DNA from: Betaproteobacteria bacterium | Lineage (GTDB): Bacteria > Pseudomonadota > Gammaproteobacteria > Burkholderiales > Casimicrobiaceae | Reading direction: 5' to 3' | Length of the DNA stretch: 53,647 nt | NCBI GenBank assembly: GCA_029884335.1 | Contig: JAOUIA010000022.1 | Location: 1 to 53,647 of the forward strand | Shown here: piece by piece, positions 1 to 12,332 of the stretch | Layout of the letters: the number at the start of each line of letters is the position of its first letter | How positions within the stretch are numbered: position 1 is the stretch's first letter | Translations under genes and position numbers: made by a program | The notes under the pieces: generated by a model | The model's database searches: none | The model's input: the letters and a program-made list of their open reading frames with translations, nothing else | Told to the model about the DNA's origin: nothing

Positions 1-106
1 GCATCTCCCTCTCCCGCTCGCGGGAGAGGGTTGGGGTGAGGGGGAGGCGGCGCGACGATCGTGCGCATCTCCCTCTCCCGCTTGCGGGAGAGGGTTGGGG
101 TGAGGG
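1..106. repeat. Two copies of a dispersed GC-rich palindrome
   Basis: Two near-identical 42-bp copies lie at 1-42 and 65-106, 64 bp apart. They differ by one base in the loop. Each holds a hairpin (CTCTCCCGC/GCGGGAGAG) followed by a TTGGGGTGAGGG tail. The same pattern, with diverged arms, recurs at 32721-32769. Short repeats of this look are common between genes in many proteobacteria. The first copy may extend beyond the window. Confidence 0.8.
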
Positions 107-114
107 ACAAGCAA

Positions 115-139
115 GACGGCCCGCGCGAGGCGGGCCGTC
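115..139 (-). terminator. Hairpin terminator of the HD-GYP gene
   Basis: A perfect 10-bp stem (GACGGCCCGC at 115-124, GCGGGCCGTC at 130-139) with a 5-nt loop lies 40 bp past the stop codon of the response regulator. On the minus strand it is followed by TTGCTTGTC, which is only moderately T-rich. Confidence 0.55.
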
Positions 140-179
140 CGGCGATCTGGCGCGCCATCCGCGCGCTCAGTCGCCCGGA

Positions 180-1295
180 TCAGTCGCCGTACTCGGCGAG
201 GATCGCCTCGACCTTCTTCGGGTCGGCGAGGAAGGCGTCGACGCAACGCGGGTCGAAGTGCCGGCCGCGCTGGGACTTCAGGAACTCGACGCCCTCGGCC
301 AGCGGCCAGGCGTGCTTGTAGGGGCGCTTGCTGACCAGCGCGTCGAACACGTCCGCCACCGCGACCACGCGCGCCACCAGCGGGATGTCCTCGCCGTGCA
401 GGCCGTTCGGGTAGCCCGAGCCGTCGAACTTCTCGTGGTGGCCGAGCGCGATGATCGCGCCCATCGACAGGTACTTCGACGGGCTGCCCTTCAGGATGTC
501 GTAGCCGATGCGCGGGTGCGTCTTCATGACGTCGACCTCGGCCGGCGTCAGCGGGCCCTCCTTCAGCAGCACCGAGTCGGGGATGCCGATCTTGCCGATG
601 TCGTGCATCGGCGCAGCGACCTCCAGCACGTGCACGGTCTCGTGGCCGAGCCCGAGGTGCTGGCCGATCAGCGCCGAGTACTTGGCCATGCGCATCAGGT
701 GGTTGCCGGTCGTGCGGTCGCGGAACTCGCCGGCCTTGGCGAGCTTGGACAGCGTCTCGAGCTCGCGCTCGTGGATCTCCGCCACCGACTTGTCGACCTG
801 GTACTGCAGCACGCGCGCCTGGTCGGAGAGCACGATCTTGTGCCGGCGCAGCTCGAGCAGGTTCGCGCAGCGCGCCCGCGTCTCGTGCTCGTCGAGCGGC
901 TTGATCAGGAAGTCGGTCGCGCCGGCCTCCAGCGCCTCGTAGCGCACGCGGCGATCGTCGACGACGGTGATCACGACGATCGGCACGTCGACGCAGTGGG
1001 GGAGCGCGCGCAGCTGCTTGACGAGCTCGATGCCGTCGAACTCCGGCAGCTTGTAGTCGGTGAGGACGATGTCGACGCGGTTGCTGCGCGCGTACTCGAG
1101 CGCGCGGCTCGGCGTGTCGAAGAGCTCGAGCGCCAGCTTGCCGTCGATCTGGCGGACGATCTCGGCGAGCAGCAGCCGGCTGCTGAACAGGTCGTCGATG
1201 ATCAGGACCGTGTTGCGCTGCGCGCGGGCGAACGCGATCTCGGAGATCACGCCGTTGCCCTGCTGCGCGGTGCTGCGTGCCGGTGCCGTCATCAT
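180..1295 (-). CDS. Response regulator with HD-GYP domain (RpfG-like)
   Basis: A 371-aa two-domain response regulator. The N-terminal receiver domain (about residues 28-140) shows the acidic pair in VLIIDD, the phospho-acceptor Asp in LTDYKLPEFDG (about residue 80) and the conserved Lys in FLIKP. The C-terminal HD-GYP domain has HD at about 231-232 and the HHEKFDGSGYP motif at about 286-296. HD-GYP proteins hydrolyse cyclic di-GMP, so a cytoplasmic phosphodiesterase controlled by phosphorylation is likely. I chose the ATG at 1295; a second ATG follows directly, and an upstream in-frame start at 1334 adds 13 unconserved residues. No histidine kinase gene is adjacent, so its partner is unknown. 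Confidence 0.9.
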   Translation of the reverse strand: MMTAPARSTAQQGNGVISEIAFARAQRNTVLIIDDLFSSRLLLAEIVRQIDGKLALELFDTPSRALEYARSNRVDIVLTDYKLPEFDGIELVKQLRALPHCVDVPIVVITVVDDRRVRYEALEAGATDFLIKPLDEHETRARCANLLELRRHKIVLSDQARVLQYQVDKSVAEIHERELETLSKLAKAGEFRDRTTGNHLMRMAKYSALIGQHLGLGHETVHVLEVAAPMHDIGKIGIPDSVLLKEGPLTPAEVDVMKTHPRIGYDILKGSPSKYLSMGAIIALGHHEKFDGSGYPNGLHGEDIPLVARVVAVADVFDALVSKRPYKHAWPLAEGVEFLKSQRGRHFDPRCVDAFLADPKKVEAILAEYGD

Positions 1296-1640
1296 CGGTC
1301 CAAGAGGGGGCGCGAGGGCGCCGGGACCGTACAAGCAACTTCCGGACCTTTGTCGCCTACGGGCCGGCGCAGATCGTTCCGAGGAAGCCGGGCCGGTGCG
1401 GGAACGGCGTCTCGCCAGGCCGGTCGAGCGAGAATGGTATCAATTAATCAACAGGTTAGCGTACTGCCGCCTGGCGGTCGGCGGGTAGGCGCGCTTCCCG
1501 CGGGCCGAGGCCGCGATGCCGAGTCGCGGTTGCCGGGCTTTGCCACGCGAGCGCGAGGACTCGCGGCAGCGCTCCGGTGTGCCGCAGGCGGTCAAGCCAC
1601 CCATCGGCGCTTTGGGGTCCCGTCACGGGGCATCGGCGGG
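1296..1640. other. Intergenic region with an AT-rich patch
   Basis: About 345 bp between the start of the HD-GYP gene and the terminator of the tRNA-Pro transcript. I see no convincing gene. A conspicuous AT-rich stretch at about 1434-1457, in otherwise very GC-rich DNA, is the likeliest place for the promoter of the HD-GYP gene, but no clear -35/-10 pair can be fixed. Confidence 0.4.
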
Positions 1641-1676
1641 GCAAGAAAGAACGCCGGCACTTTGGGTGCCGGCGTT
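1641..1676 (-). terminator. Rho-independent terminator after tRNA-Pro
   Basis: An 11-bp perfect stem (AACGCCGGCAC at 1650-1660 with GTGCCGGCGTT at 1666-1676) and a 5-nt loop are followed on the minus strand by CTTTCTTGC. It lies 35 bp beyond the 3' end of tRNA-Pro and probably ends the long minus-strand transcript. Confidence 0.75.
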
Positions 1677-1711
1677 GCGCGATCGGTCGCGGCCGTCGCG
1701 GACTTGTCGAG

Positions 1712-1788
1712 TGGTCGGGGCGAAGTGATTCGAACACTCGACCCCCTGCACCCCATGCAGGTGCGCTACCAGGCTGCGCTACGCCCCG
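1712..1788 (-). tRNA. tRNA-Pro (GGG)
   Basis: A 77-nt cloverleaf with encoded CCA. The acceptor stem CGGGGCG/CGCCCCG is perfect. The anticodon arm CCTGC-ATGGGGT-GCAGG gives anticodon GGG, and the T-loop reads TTCGAAT. It lies 13 bp after the merR-like gene on the same strand. Confidence 0.95.
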
Positions 1789-1801
1789 ACCGAACCGCGA
1801 A

Positions 1802-2215
1802 TTATACGCCGCCCTCGGGCGGCGGCTCGAGCAGCTCGCGGATGCCGAGGAGTTCGTCGCGCAGCGCGGGCGCCGGCGGAACTGCGGCCACCGGCACGCT
1901 GGTGGTGGAGGGCTGCGGCCGGGCGGCCGCGCGCGGCTCGGCGACTTCGCTGTCGAGGCGGTGGCGCGCGCCGTTGATGGTGAAGCCCTGCTCGTAGAGC
2001 AGGTCGCGGATGCGGCGGATCAGCAGCACCTCGTGGTGCTGGTAGTAGCGGCGGTTGCCGCGCCGCTTGACGGGCTTGAGCTGCGCGAACTCCTGCTCCC
2101 AATAGCGGAGCACGTGCGGCTTGACCGCACAAAGGTCGCTGACCTCGCCGATCGTGAAGTAACGCTTGGCGGGGATCGGCGGGAGATCGATCCTAGCCCG
2201 GCTGTGGTCCGGCAT
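1802..2215 (-). CDS. MerR-family transcriptional regulator
   Basis: A 137-aa protein with an N-terminal MerR winged helix-turn-helix (about residues 18-88: [41 protein letters not shown]). The C-terminal 45 residues are Pro/Ala-rich and lack the metal-binding cysteines of MerR, CueR or ZntR, so it is not an obvious metal sensor. It overlaps ihfA by 23 nt and is the last protein gene of the thrS-pheST-ihfA operon, a position often held by a small MerR protein in betaproteobacteria. Its targets are unknown. Confidence 0.88.
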   Translation of the reverse strand: MPDHSRARIDLPPIPAKRYFTIGEVSDLCAVKPHVLRYWEQEFAQLKPVKRRGNRRYYQHHEVLLIRRIRDLLYEQGFTINGARHRLDSEVAEPRAAARPQPSTTSVPVAAVPPAPALRDELLGIRELLEPPPEGGV

Positions 2216-2497
2216 GGTTCGCGGCTTCGACCATGGCCTTCAGTTTCTGGGAGGCGTGAAACGTCACCACACGGCGTGCGGTGATCGGAATCTCCTCGCC
2301 GGTCTTGGGATTGCGGCCCGGCCGCTGCGGCTTCTCGCGCAACTGGAAGTTGCCGAATCCGGAGAGCTTCACGCTGTCGCCGGCCTCGAGCGAGATGCGG
2401 ATTTCCTCGAAGAAGCGCTCGACCATGTCCTTCGCCTCGCGCTTGTTGAGCCCGAGTTGCTCGAAAAGCAGGTCGGCCAGTTCGGCCTTCGTCAGCG

Positions 2498-2501
<4 letters not shown>
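2193..2501 (-). CDS. ihfA: Integration host factor subunit alpha
   Basis: A 102-aa HU/IHF-family DNA-bending protein that pairs with IhfB in the nucleoid. The start [18 protein letters not shown], the [22 protein letters not shown] arm (long loop with the Pro that intercalates into DNA) and [16 protein letters not shown] are typical of the alpha subunit. Its ATG overlaps the pheT stop codon by 4 nt (ATGA), so translation is coupled to pheT. The order pheS-pheT-ihfA is conserved in many proteobacteria. Confidence 0.97.
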
Positions 2502-6301
<3,800 letters not shown>

Positions 6302-6312
6302 GTCCGGGCTCC

Positions 6313-6510
6313 TTACGCGTAGGGCAGCATGGCCTTGACCGAGCCCGCGTTGGTCGCGTGGACGCCGGTCATGCCGCGCAGCTGCCGCTTGTTCTTGGTG
6401 GAGCGCTTCGTGAGGATGTGCCGCTTGCCGGCCTGGCCGCGCTTGACGCTGCCCGATCCCCGCACCCGCAGGCGCTTCTTCGCGCCCGACTTCGTCTTCA
6501 TCTTCGGCAT
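6313..6510 (-). CDS. rpmI: 50S ribosomal protein L35
   Basis: A 65-aa basic protein beginning [14 protein letters not shown] and containing [20 protein letters not shown], the L35 signature. It is the middle gene of the classic infC-rpmI-rplT set and starts 11 bp after the infC stop codon. Confidence 0.97.
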   Translation of the reverse strand: MPKMKTKSGAKKRLRVRGSGSVKRGQAGKRHILTKRSTKNKRQLRGMTGVHATNAGSVKAMLPYA

Positions 6511-6521
6511 GTCGCCGTTCC

Positions 6522-7151
6522 TTATTTGCTGCCCACCGTGGTGCTCTCCTTCGGCTTGGCCGCCGGAGAGGCTTTGACCGCGCCCTGCGGCGCGGAACCA
6601 GCTTCGGGCTTGTTCGGGTGATGCTTCTGCACCTGCACCTTCTTCGGGGCCAGCAGCATCACCATTTGCCGGCCCTCCAGACGCGGAAACGATTCGACCA
6701 CCGCGTGCAACTCGAGATCCGCCTTGATGCGCTCGAGCAGCCGCACCCCGAACTCCTGGTGCGCCATCTCGCGCCCGCGGAAGCGCAGCGTGATCTTGGC
6801 CTTGTCGCCCTCGCTCAGGAAGCGGATCAGGTTGCGCAGCTTGATCTGGTAGTCGCCTTCGTCCGTGCCCGGACGGAACTTGACTTCCTTCACCTGGATC
6901 TGCTTCAGCTTGAGCTTGGCCTCGTGCTGCTTTTTCGCCTCCCGGTACTTGAACTTGCCGTAATCCATGATCCGGCAGACGGGAGGCTGGGCCGTCGGAG
7001 CGATCTCGACCAGGTCGAGCTCCTTCTCCTCGGCCTTCGCGAGGGCGACCGCGATGGGGACGATCCCCAGCTGCTCGCCGTCGTCGGCGACCAGGCGGAC
7101 TTCGGGACAGTTGATCTCGCCGTTCAGGCGCTGCGGCTTTTCGATTGCGAT
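6522..7151 (-). CDS. infC: Translation initiation factor IF-3, non-ATG start
   Basis: The full-length IF3 frame (209 codons) begins at an ATC codon at 7151, 8 nt after an AAGAGGAG ribosome-binding site. The first internal ATG, at 6968 ([13 protein letters not shown]), would remove the whole N-terminal domain. The conserved N-domain is clear upstream ([37 protein letters not shown]) and the C-domain follows ([21 protein letters not shown]). The C-terminus carries an extra Lys/Pro/Ala-rich tail. IF3 binds the 30S subunit and rejects non-standard start codons, so a rare start permits autoregulation, as the AUU start does in E. coli. A second ATC two codons on is an alternative start. Confidence 0.93.
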   Translation of the reverse strand: MAIEKPQRLNGEINCPEVRLVADDGEQLGIVPIAVALAKAEEKELDLVEIAPTAQPPVCRIMDYGKFKYREAKKQHEAKLKLKQIQVKEVKFRPGTDEGDYQIKLRNLIRFLSEGDKAKITLRFRGREMAHQEFGVRLLERIKADLELHAVVESFPRLEGRQMVMLLAPKKVQVQKHHPNKPEAGSAPQGAVKASPAAKPKESTTVGSK

Positions 7152-7243
7152 GTGTCGAACTCCTCTTGGACGACAAAAAACGGCCCTGGGACCCGGGGAG
7201 AGCGCCGCGTCGGATTCAAGGATTTCTCCTTTGAAATCAGACG
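7152..7243 (-). promoter_or_regulatory. thrS-infC intergenic leader
   Basis: This 92-nt spacer holds a hairpin just after the thrS stop (GATTTC/GAAATC arms, AAAGGA loop), a weak GC-rich hairpin followed by T6 at 7180-7175, and the AAGAGGAG ribosome-binding site of infC. The T-run ends 23 nt before the infC start, the same spacing as at thrS and pheS, but the hairpin is poor. Confidence 0.4.
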
Positions 7244-9151
7244 CTAGCGCCGCGCCTTCGCCTCGTCTTCGAGGCGGGCCGCCAAGGCCTCGAGCGCCAT
7301 CGCCCCGAGATCCTCGCCGCCGCGGGTCCGCACGGCCACCGTTCCTGCCTGCATTTCCTTGTCGCCGACCACCAGCTGGTAGGGCAGCTTCTGCAGGCTA
7401 TGTTCGCGAATTTTATAGGTAATTTTCTCGTTCCGCAAATCGGCGGCGACCCTGAGGCCGGCCGCCTTCAGGCGCGCCTCCACCGCTGCCGCGTAGGCAT
7501 TCTGGCGCTCGGTGATCGTCAGCACGACGGCCTGCAGCGGCGCGAGCCACAGCGGGAGCGCGCCGGCGTGGTGCTCGATGAGGATGCCGATGAAGCGCTC
7601 CAGCGAGCCGACGATGGCGCGGTGCAGCATCACCGGCACCTTGCGCGTGTTGTCCTCGGCGACGTACTCGGCGCCAAGCCGCCCGGGCAGCTGGAAGTCG
7701 ACCTGCATCGTGCCGACCTGCCAGGGCCGTCCGATCGAGTCGTTGAGGTGGTACTCGATCTTCGGCCCGTAGAAAGCGCCTTCGCCGGGCAGCTCGGTCC
7801 ACTGCGCGCCGCTCGCCCGCAGCGCGTCGCGCAGCGCCTCCTCGGCGCGGTCCCACTGCTCGTCGGTGCCGATGCGCGGGGTGGGGCGCAGCGCGAGCTT
7901 CACGACGATGTCGTCGAAGCCGAAGTCGCGGTAGACGGCGAGCGCCAGTTCGTGAAACGCGACGCACTCGGGCTGGATCTGGCGGGGCTCGCAGAAGATG
8001 TGGCCGTCGTCCTGCGTGAACGCGCGCACGCGCATGATCCCGTGCAGGGCGCCGGAGGGCTCGTTGCGGTGGCAGGCGCCGAACTCGCCGTAGCGCAGCG
8101 GCAGGTCGCGGTAGCTGCGCAGGCCCGCGTTGAAGATCTGCACGTGCCCCGGGCAGTTCATCGGCTTGATCGCGAAGTCGTGCTTCTCCGACTCCGTCGT
8201 GAACATGTTGTCCTTGTAGTTCTGCCAGTGGCCCGACTTCTCCCACAGCGTGCGGTCGAGCACCTGCGGCGTGCGCACCTCCAGGTAGCCGTGGTCGCGG
8301 TAGACGCGCCGCATGTACTGCTCGACCTCCTGCCAGATCGACCAGCCCTTCGGGTGCCAGAACACCATCCCCGGCGCCTCGTCCTGCAGGTGGAAGAGGT
8401 CGAGCGCGCGGCCGAGCTTGCGGTGGTCGCGCTTCTCCGCCTCCTCGATGCGGTGCAGGTACGCCTCGAGGTCTTCCTTCTTCGCCCACGCGGTTCCGTA
8501 GATGCGCTGGAGCATCTCGTTGCGCGAGTCGCCGCGCCAGTACGCGCCGGCGAGCTTGGTGAGCTTGAACACCTTGAGCTTGCCGGTCGACGGGACGTGC
8601 GGGCCGCGGCACAGGTCGGTGAAGCCGCCCTCGCTGTAGAGCGAGATGTCCTCGTTCGCGGGAATCGAGGCGATGATCTCCGCCTTGTAGTGCTCGCCCA
8701 GATTCTTGAAGTACGTCACCGCGTCGTCGCGCGGCATCAGCCTGCGCACGACCGGCTCGTCCTTCTTCGCCAGCTCCGTCATGCGCTTCTCGATCGCCGC
8801 GAGGTCCTCGGGCGTGAACGGCCGCTTGTAGCTGAAGTCGTAGTAGAAGCCGTCCTCGATCACCGGGCCGATCGTCACCTGCGCGTCGGGGAACAGCTCC
8901 TTCACCGCGTAGGCGAGCAGGTGCGCGGTCGAGTGGCGGATGATCTCGAGCCCCTCGGGGTCGCGGTCGGTGACGATGGCGACCGCCGCGTCGCGGTCGA
9001 CGACGTGCGAGGTGTCGACGAGCGTGCCGTCGACCCGGCCTGCGAGCGCGGCCTTGGCGAGGCCGGGGCCGATGGCGGCGGCGATCTGGGCGATGGTGAC
9101 GGGCGCGTCGAACGCTCGGACCGCGCCGTCGGGCAATCGTATGGCTGGCAT
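7244..9151 (-). CDS. thrS: Threonyl-tRNA synthetase
   Basis: A 635-aa class II synthetase of normal length. In order: TGS domain (1-63), editing domain with HSTAHLLA (73-80) and the editing-site Cys in DLCRGPHVP (about 181), catalytic core with [12 protein letters not shown] (zinc ligand Cys about 333), [15 protein letters not shown] (motif 2) and a C-terminal anticodon-binding domain. It charges tRNA-Thr and hydrolyses Ser-tRNA-Thr. It is the first gene of the translation operon and is preceded by a hairpin plus T8 that points to attenuation. Confidence 0.98.
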   Translation of the reverse strand: MPAIRLPDGAVRAFDAPVTIAQIAAAIGPGLAKAALAGRVDGTLVDTSHVVDRDAAVAIVTDRDPEGLEIIRHSTAHLLAYAVKELFPDAQVTIGPVIEDGFYYDFSYKRPFTPEDLAAIEKRMTELAKKDEPVVRRLMPRDDAVTYFKNLGEHYKAEIIASIPANEDISLYSEGGFTDLCRGPHVPSTGKLKVFKLTKLAGAYWRGDSRNEMLQRIYGTAWAKKEDLEAYLHRIEEAEKRDHRKLGRALDLFHLQDEAPGMVFWHPKGWSIWQEVEQYMRRVYRDHGYLEVRTPQVLDRTLWEKSGHWQNYKDNMFTTESEKHDFAIKPMNCPGHVQIFNAGLRSYRDLPLRYGEFGACHRNEPSGALHGIMRVRAFTQDDGHIFCEPRQIQPECVAFHELALAVYRDFGFDDIVVKLALRPTPRIGTDEQWDRAEEALRDALRASGAQWTELPGEGAFYGPKIEYHLNDSIGRPWQVGTMQVDFQLPGRLGAEYVAEDNTRKVPVMLHRAIVGSLERFIGILIEHHAGALPLWLAPLQAVVLTITERQNAYAAAVEARLKAAGLRVAADLRNEKITYKIREHSLQKLPYQLVVGDKEMQAGTVAVRTRGGEDLGAMALEALAARLEDEAKARR

Positions 9152-9174
9152 GGCTTCTCTTCCTTCCGCGGGCG

Positions 9175-9197
9175 AAAAAAAACGCGGTCGAGCCGCG
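9175..9197 (-). terminator. Terminator/attenuator hairpin before thrS
   Basis: On the minus strand CGCGG (9197-9193) pairs with CCGCG (9187-9183) across a CTCGA loop, followed directly by T8 (9182-9175). The T-run ends 23 nt before the thrS ATG. A promoter would hardly fit in the remaining space, so thrS transcripts must read through it unless the promoter overlaps the hairpin. Confidence 0.7.
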
Positions 9198-9251
9198 TGC
9201 CTTCGTGCGTGGCAGGCAGGTGCCTGCGCTTCGGGCGGGCTCGCCGTTCGT

Positions 9252-9284
9252 CTACCTCGGGAGGAAACGCGTTCGCGGTGTCAT
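9252..9284 (-). CDS. Possible thrS leader peptide (10 aa)
   Basis: A tiny frame, ATG at 9284 to TAG, encodes [10 protein letters not shown], with two Thr codons in ten. An AGGG lies 8 nt before the ATG. It ends 55 nt before the terminator hairpin of the thrS leader, as a ribosome-mediated attenuator would require. Two Thr codons are few for such a sensor, so this is a candidate only. It could equally be a chance frame between the HIBADH-like gene and thrS. Confidence 0.3.
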   Translation of the reverse strand: MTPRTRFLPR

Positions 9285-9370
9285 AACCGGGACCCTTTCG
9301 CGCCGGCCGCCTGGCAGCCGCCTCGCGTCCGCGGGCGCAGGCCCGGCGTGGCGGAGAAGCGCATTGTACC

Positions 9371-10225
9371 TCAGCGAGCGTCGGCGGCGAGGAACTGGAC
9401 GCCGGCCTCGGGGCCGTGGCGCGCGATCGCCGCATCGACCTGCCCGATCGCGAAGTCCGCGAGCGCGCTGGACGCGTGGCGCGAGGCCGCCTCGGCGCGC
9501 GCGAGGCCGAGGTCCTTGCGCAGCATCGCCAGCGTGAAAGTGGTCGCGCCGCCGGGAACGACCATGCGCTCCACGTACGAGTCGAAAAGCACGCCCGACG
9601 CGGTGCCGGTGCCGAGCGCGCTCCTGACGGCGGCGGCGTCGATGCCGCCCGCGCGGGCGAGCGAGGCGCCCGCGGCGAGCCCGAGCAGCACGCCGGCGAT
9701 CATCGTCTGGTTGACGAGCTTCATCCGGTAGCCGGCGCCGTGGTCGCCGCAGTGGACCACGCGGGAGCAGAACGCGTCGAGCAGCGGCCGCGCGCGCTCG
9801 AGCGCCGCGGCATCGCCGCCGACGAACGCCGTGAGCGTTCCGCGCTGCGCACCGGCGACACCGCCGGTGACGGGCGCGTCCACGACGTGCACGCCCGCGC
9901 GCTGCGCCAGCGCGCCCGACTCCGTCGCGTTGCCGGGCGCCGCGGTCGTCATCTCGACGAACACCGTGCCCGGCCGCGCGTGCGGGATCATGCGCCGGTG
10001 CAGTTCGCTCACGTCGGCAGGACCGCCGACGATCGTCGCGACGACATCGCAGCTTCGCGCCAGCGACTCCGGGTCGGCCGCCGCGGTCACGCCACCGGCC
10101 ACGGCCGGCCACGACCCGCGCGGGCGGCGCGACCACACCGCGAGCGGGAGGCCGGCCGCGGCGACGCGCTGCGCCATCGGCGCTCCGATGCGGCCGAGCC
10201 CGATCCAGCCGATGGCGGGCAGCAT
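9371..10225 (-). CDS. NAD(P)-dependent dehydrogenase, 3-hydroxyisobutyrate dehydrogenase family
   Basis: A 284-aa beta-hydroxyacid dehydrogenase. An N-terminal Rossmann fold starts with IGWIGLGRIGAPMAQRV (GxGxxG). The substrate motif DAPVTGGVAGAQRGTLTAFVGG (about 118-139) and the catalytic Lys in YRMKLVNQTMIAG (about 170) are present. Such enzymes oxidise 3-hydroxyisobutyrate or reduce tartronate semialdehyde and similar acids; the exact substrate cannot be told. It starts 9 bp after the TctC-type gene, so the two are co-transcribed, probably with the UroD-like gene. Confidence 0.85.
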   Translation of the reverse strand: MLPAIGWIGLGRIGAPMAQRVAAAGLPLAVWSRRPRGSWPAVAGGVTAAADPESLARSCDVVATIVGGPADVSELHRRMIPHARPGTVFVEMTTAAPGNATESGALAQRAGVHVVDAPVTGGVAGAQRGTLTAFVGGDAAALERARPLLDAFCSRVVHCGDHGAGYRMKLVNQTMIAGVLLGLAAGASLARAGGIDAAAVRSALGTGTASGVLFDSYVERMVVPGGATTFTLAMLRKDLGLARAEAASRHASSALADFAIGQVDAAIARHGPEAGVQFLAADAR

Positions 10226-10234
10226 CGCAGCGAT

Positions 10235-11215
10235 CTACTGCAGCTGGATCTTCGCCTCGCGCACGATGTTGCCCCACTTCACCGTCTCGGCGGCGAGGTG
10301 GTCGGCGAGCTGCTTCGGGGTGCTGCCGAGCGGCGTCGCCCCCATGTCGGAGAGGCGCTTGCGCACGCCCTCGTCCTTGAGGATCGCGTTGACGTCGGCG
10401 TTCAGCCGCTCGACGATCGCCGCCGGCGTGCCCTTCGGCGCGAGCAGCGCGAACCACGTCGACGACTGCAGCTTCGGCGCACCCAGCTCGACGGTGGTCG
10501 GCACGTCGGGCAGCGCCGGCGAGCGCGTCGGCGCCATCACGGCAATCGCGCGCACGCGGTTCGCCTTCACCTGGCCGACGACGCCCGGGATCAGCTGGAA
10601 CATGAGCTGGATGTCCCCGGCGATCAGGTTCGTCGTCGCGGTGCCCGGCGCGTTGTACGGGACGTGCACCATCTGCGCGCCCGTCTCGCGGGCGAACAGC
10701 TCGGCGGCGAGGTGCATCGAGCTGCCCTGGCCCGTCGAGCCGTAGTTGAGCTTGCCCGGGTTCGCCTTCGCGTGGCGCGTGAACTCGGCGAGGTCCTTCG
10801 CCGGCAGGTCGTTGTTGACGACGAGGATGTTCGGCACGTCGGCGATAAGCACGATCGGCACGAAGTCCTTCTGCGGGTCGAACTGCAGCCCCTTGTAGAG
10901 CGACGGGTTGACCGCGAGCGTCCCCGCCCACGAGAACAGCAGCCGGTAGCCGTCGGGCGCCGCCTGGGCCGCCGCCGCCGCGCCGATGTTGCCGTTGGCG
11001 CCCGGCTTGTTGTCGATCACCACGCTCGTCTTCAGGCTCTTCGCGAGCTCCTCGCCGATCACGCGCGCGATCGAGTCGCCGGTGCCGCCGCCGCCGGGGG
11101 CGGGCACGACGATGGTGACGGTCTTGCCGCCCGGCCAGTCCTGCGCGTGCGCAGGCAGCGCGAGAGCGGGTACGAGCGCGGCGGCGGCCGCGAGTTGCAG
11201 GAAGGTTCGGCGCAT
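10235..11215 (-). CDS. Tripartite tricarboxylate transporter substrate-binding protein (Bug/TctC family)
   Basis: A 326-aa periplasmic binding protein. The first 24 residues form a signal peptide ([24 protein letters not shown]). Mature motifs are family-typical: [50 protein letters not shown] and [16 protein letters not shown]. Bug proteins bind carboxylates with high affinity and are greatly expanded in Burkholderiales; many have no adjacent membrane subunits, as here. I chose ATG 11215 because GAGG lies 6 nt upstream; ATG 11227 is also in frame. It follows the UroD-like gene by a short gap. Confidence 0.9.
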   Translation of the reverse strand: MRRTFLQLAAAAALVPALALPAHAQDWPGGKTVTIVVPAPGGGGTGDSIARVIGEELAKSLKTSVVIDNKPGANGNIGAAAAAQAAPDGYRLLFSWAGTLAVNPSLYKGLQFDPQKDFVPIVLIADVPNILVVNNDLPAKDLAEFTRHAKANPGKLNYGSTGQGSSMHLAAELFARETGAQMVHVPYNAPGTATTNLIAGDIQLMFQLIPGVVGQVKANRVRAIAVMAPTRSPALPDVPTTVELGAPKLQSSTWFALLAPKGTPAAIVERLNADVNAILKDEGVRKRLSDMGATPLGSTPKQLADHLAAETVKWGNIVREAKIQLQ

Positions 11216-11258
11216 GGCGGTCCTCATCGGGAGTGTCGGGAAACGTGGTGCGGGGAGG

Positions 11259-12263
11259 TCACGAAGCGGAAGCGGCGGCGCCGGCCGGCGCGTGCGCGGC
11301 GCCCAGCGCGGCCGCGATCGAGGCGTCGGCGACGGCGACCGGCACCACGCAGCCGGGGCCGATCATCAGCCTCCGGCCGCCGGTCTGGCGGATCGCATCG
11401 CCGACTTCCGCGGCGATCGCGGAGTCCTCGCCGGCGCACAGGGCGCCGTTCTCGTTCAGCCCGCCGACCAGCAGGCCGGGGAAGCGGGCCGCGGCGTCGC
11501 GCAGCGTCGGCGCGGTGACGCGGTCGTGCCAGTTGATCATCGCGACGGGATAGTCGGCGACGAGGTCGAACATGATGTCCTCGCCGTGCACGTGCAGCAT
11601 CGACAGCCGCGCCTTGCCCGCGATGGCGGCGAGCACCTCGAGGTCGTAGGCCCTGCCGAACTCCGCGTACTCGCCGCGCGTGAGCAGCCGGTCGCTGGCG
11701 AGCTGCGTGGCGAGGAAGACGCCGTGCGCTCCGGCCGCCAGCGCATCGAGCGCGAAGCGCACGGTCACGTCGGTGATCAGCCGCAGCGCCCGGTGCACGG
11801 CGTCGGGCGCGCGGCGCAGGTCGGCGAACAGCCGCTCGGTGGCGAGCTTGCGCGCGGTGGTCAGCGGCGAGAACACGGTCTGCAGGATCGGGACGCTGCC
11901 GCCAAGAGCCTGCGCCGCGCCGCGCAGCGCCTCGTTCTGCCTGCCGTAGACGCCCTCGCGCACGTCGAGGTCGGCCAGCGCGAGCCAGTCCTGCGTGCGC
12001 GTGACCGCGGGCCGCACCACGGCGCGGGCGCCGTTCGCCTGCCCGCCGTACGCGCTGACGGCGCCCCAGTCCTCGACGCCGTAGGTGCCCGAGGGCATGA
12101 ACTTGACGAGGTCGAAGTCCCACCGGCGCTGCCAGGCGAGCGTGTGCTCGACCAGCTTCCGCGGGTCCTGGTCGTCGACCGGGAAATGGCGCCACAGCGC
12201 GACCGGCACGCGGTCGACCTCCGCGCCCGCGATTGCGGCCTCGACGCGCTGCCAGTGGTCCAT
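11259..12263 (-). CDS. Uroporphyrinogen decarboxylase-family protein (UroD/methyltransferase-like)
   Basis: A 334-aa protein with the UroD TIM-barrel pattern: [11 protein letters not shown] near the N-terminus, [20 protein letters not shown], then [12 protein letters not shown] and [23 protein letters not shown], and a C-terminal [11 protein letters not shown]...[12 protein letters not shown]. This subset is closer to the methyltransferase-type relatives (MtaA/CmuA-like) than to haem-pathway HemE. It heads the operon with the TctC-type and HIBADH-like genes, suggesting catabolism of an organic compound. The start at 12263 gives [13 protein letters not shown]. Confidence 0.75.
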   Translation of the reverse strand: MDHWQRVEAAIAGAEVDRVPVALWRHFPVDDQDPRKLVEHTLAWQRRWDFDLVKFMPSGTYGVEDWGAVSAYGGQANGARAVVRPAVTRTQDWLALADLDVREGVYGRQNEALRGAAQALGGSVPILQTVFSPLTTARKLATERLFADLRRAPDAVHRALRLITDVTVRFALDALAAGAHGVFLATQLASDRLLTRGEYAEFGRAYDLEVLAAIAGKARLSMLHVHGEDIMFDLVADYPVAMINWHDRVTAPTLRDAAARFPGLLVGGLNENGALCAGEDSAIAAEVGDAIRQTGGRRLMIGPGCVVPVAVADASIAAALGAAHAPAGAAASAS

Positions 12264-12332
12264 CGGCTTCAGGGCGGGCTCCGTGTGTCTCGCTTGTCGG
12301 CGATTATGCCCGATGGCAGACTGCATATCGCC

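Noticed and set aside
1434-1457. A Fur-box-like AT-rich sequence upstream of the HD-GYP gene
   Set aside because: Only about 12 of 19 positions match the classical box, and no iron-related gene is next to it.
36-1997. Very long open frames opposite real genes (for example 36-1997, 2696-4936, 7400-9286, 9416-11518, 38057-40801, 44743-47505)
   Set aside because: They are antisense or shifted readings of well-identified genes in very GC-rich DNA, with Arg/Ala-rich, low-complexity products and no domains.
6522-6968. infC starting at the internal ATG 6968
   Set aside because: It would remove the whole IF3 N-terminal domain, which is clearly conserved upstream of that codon.
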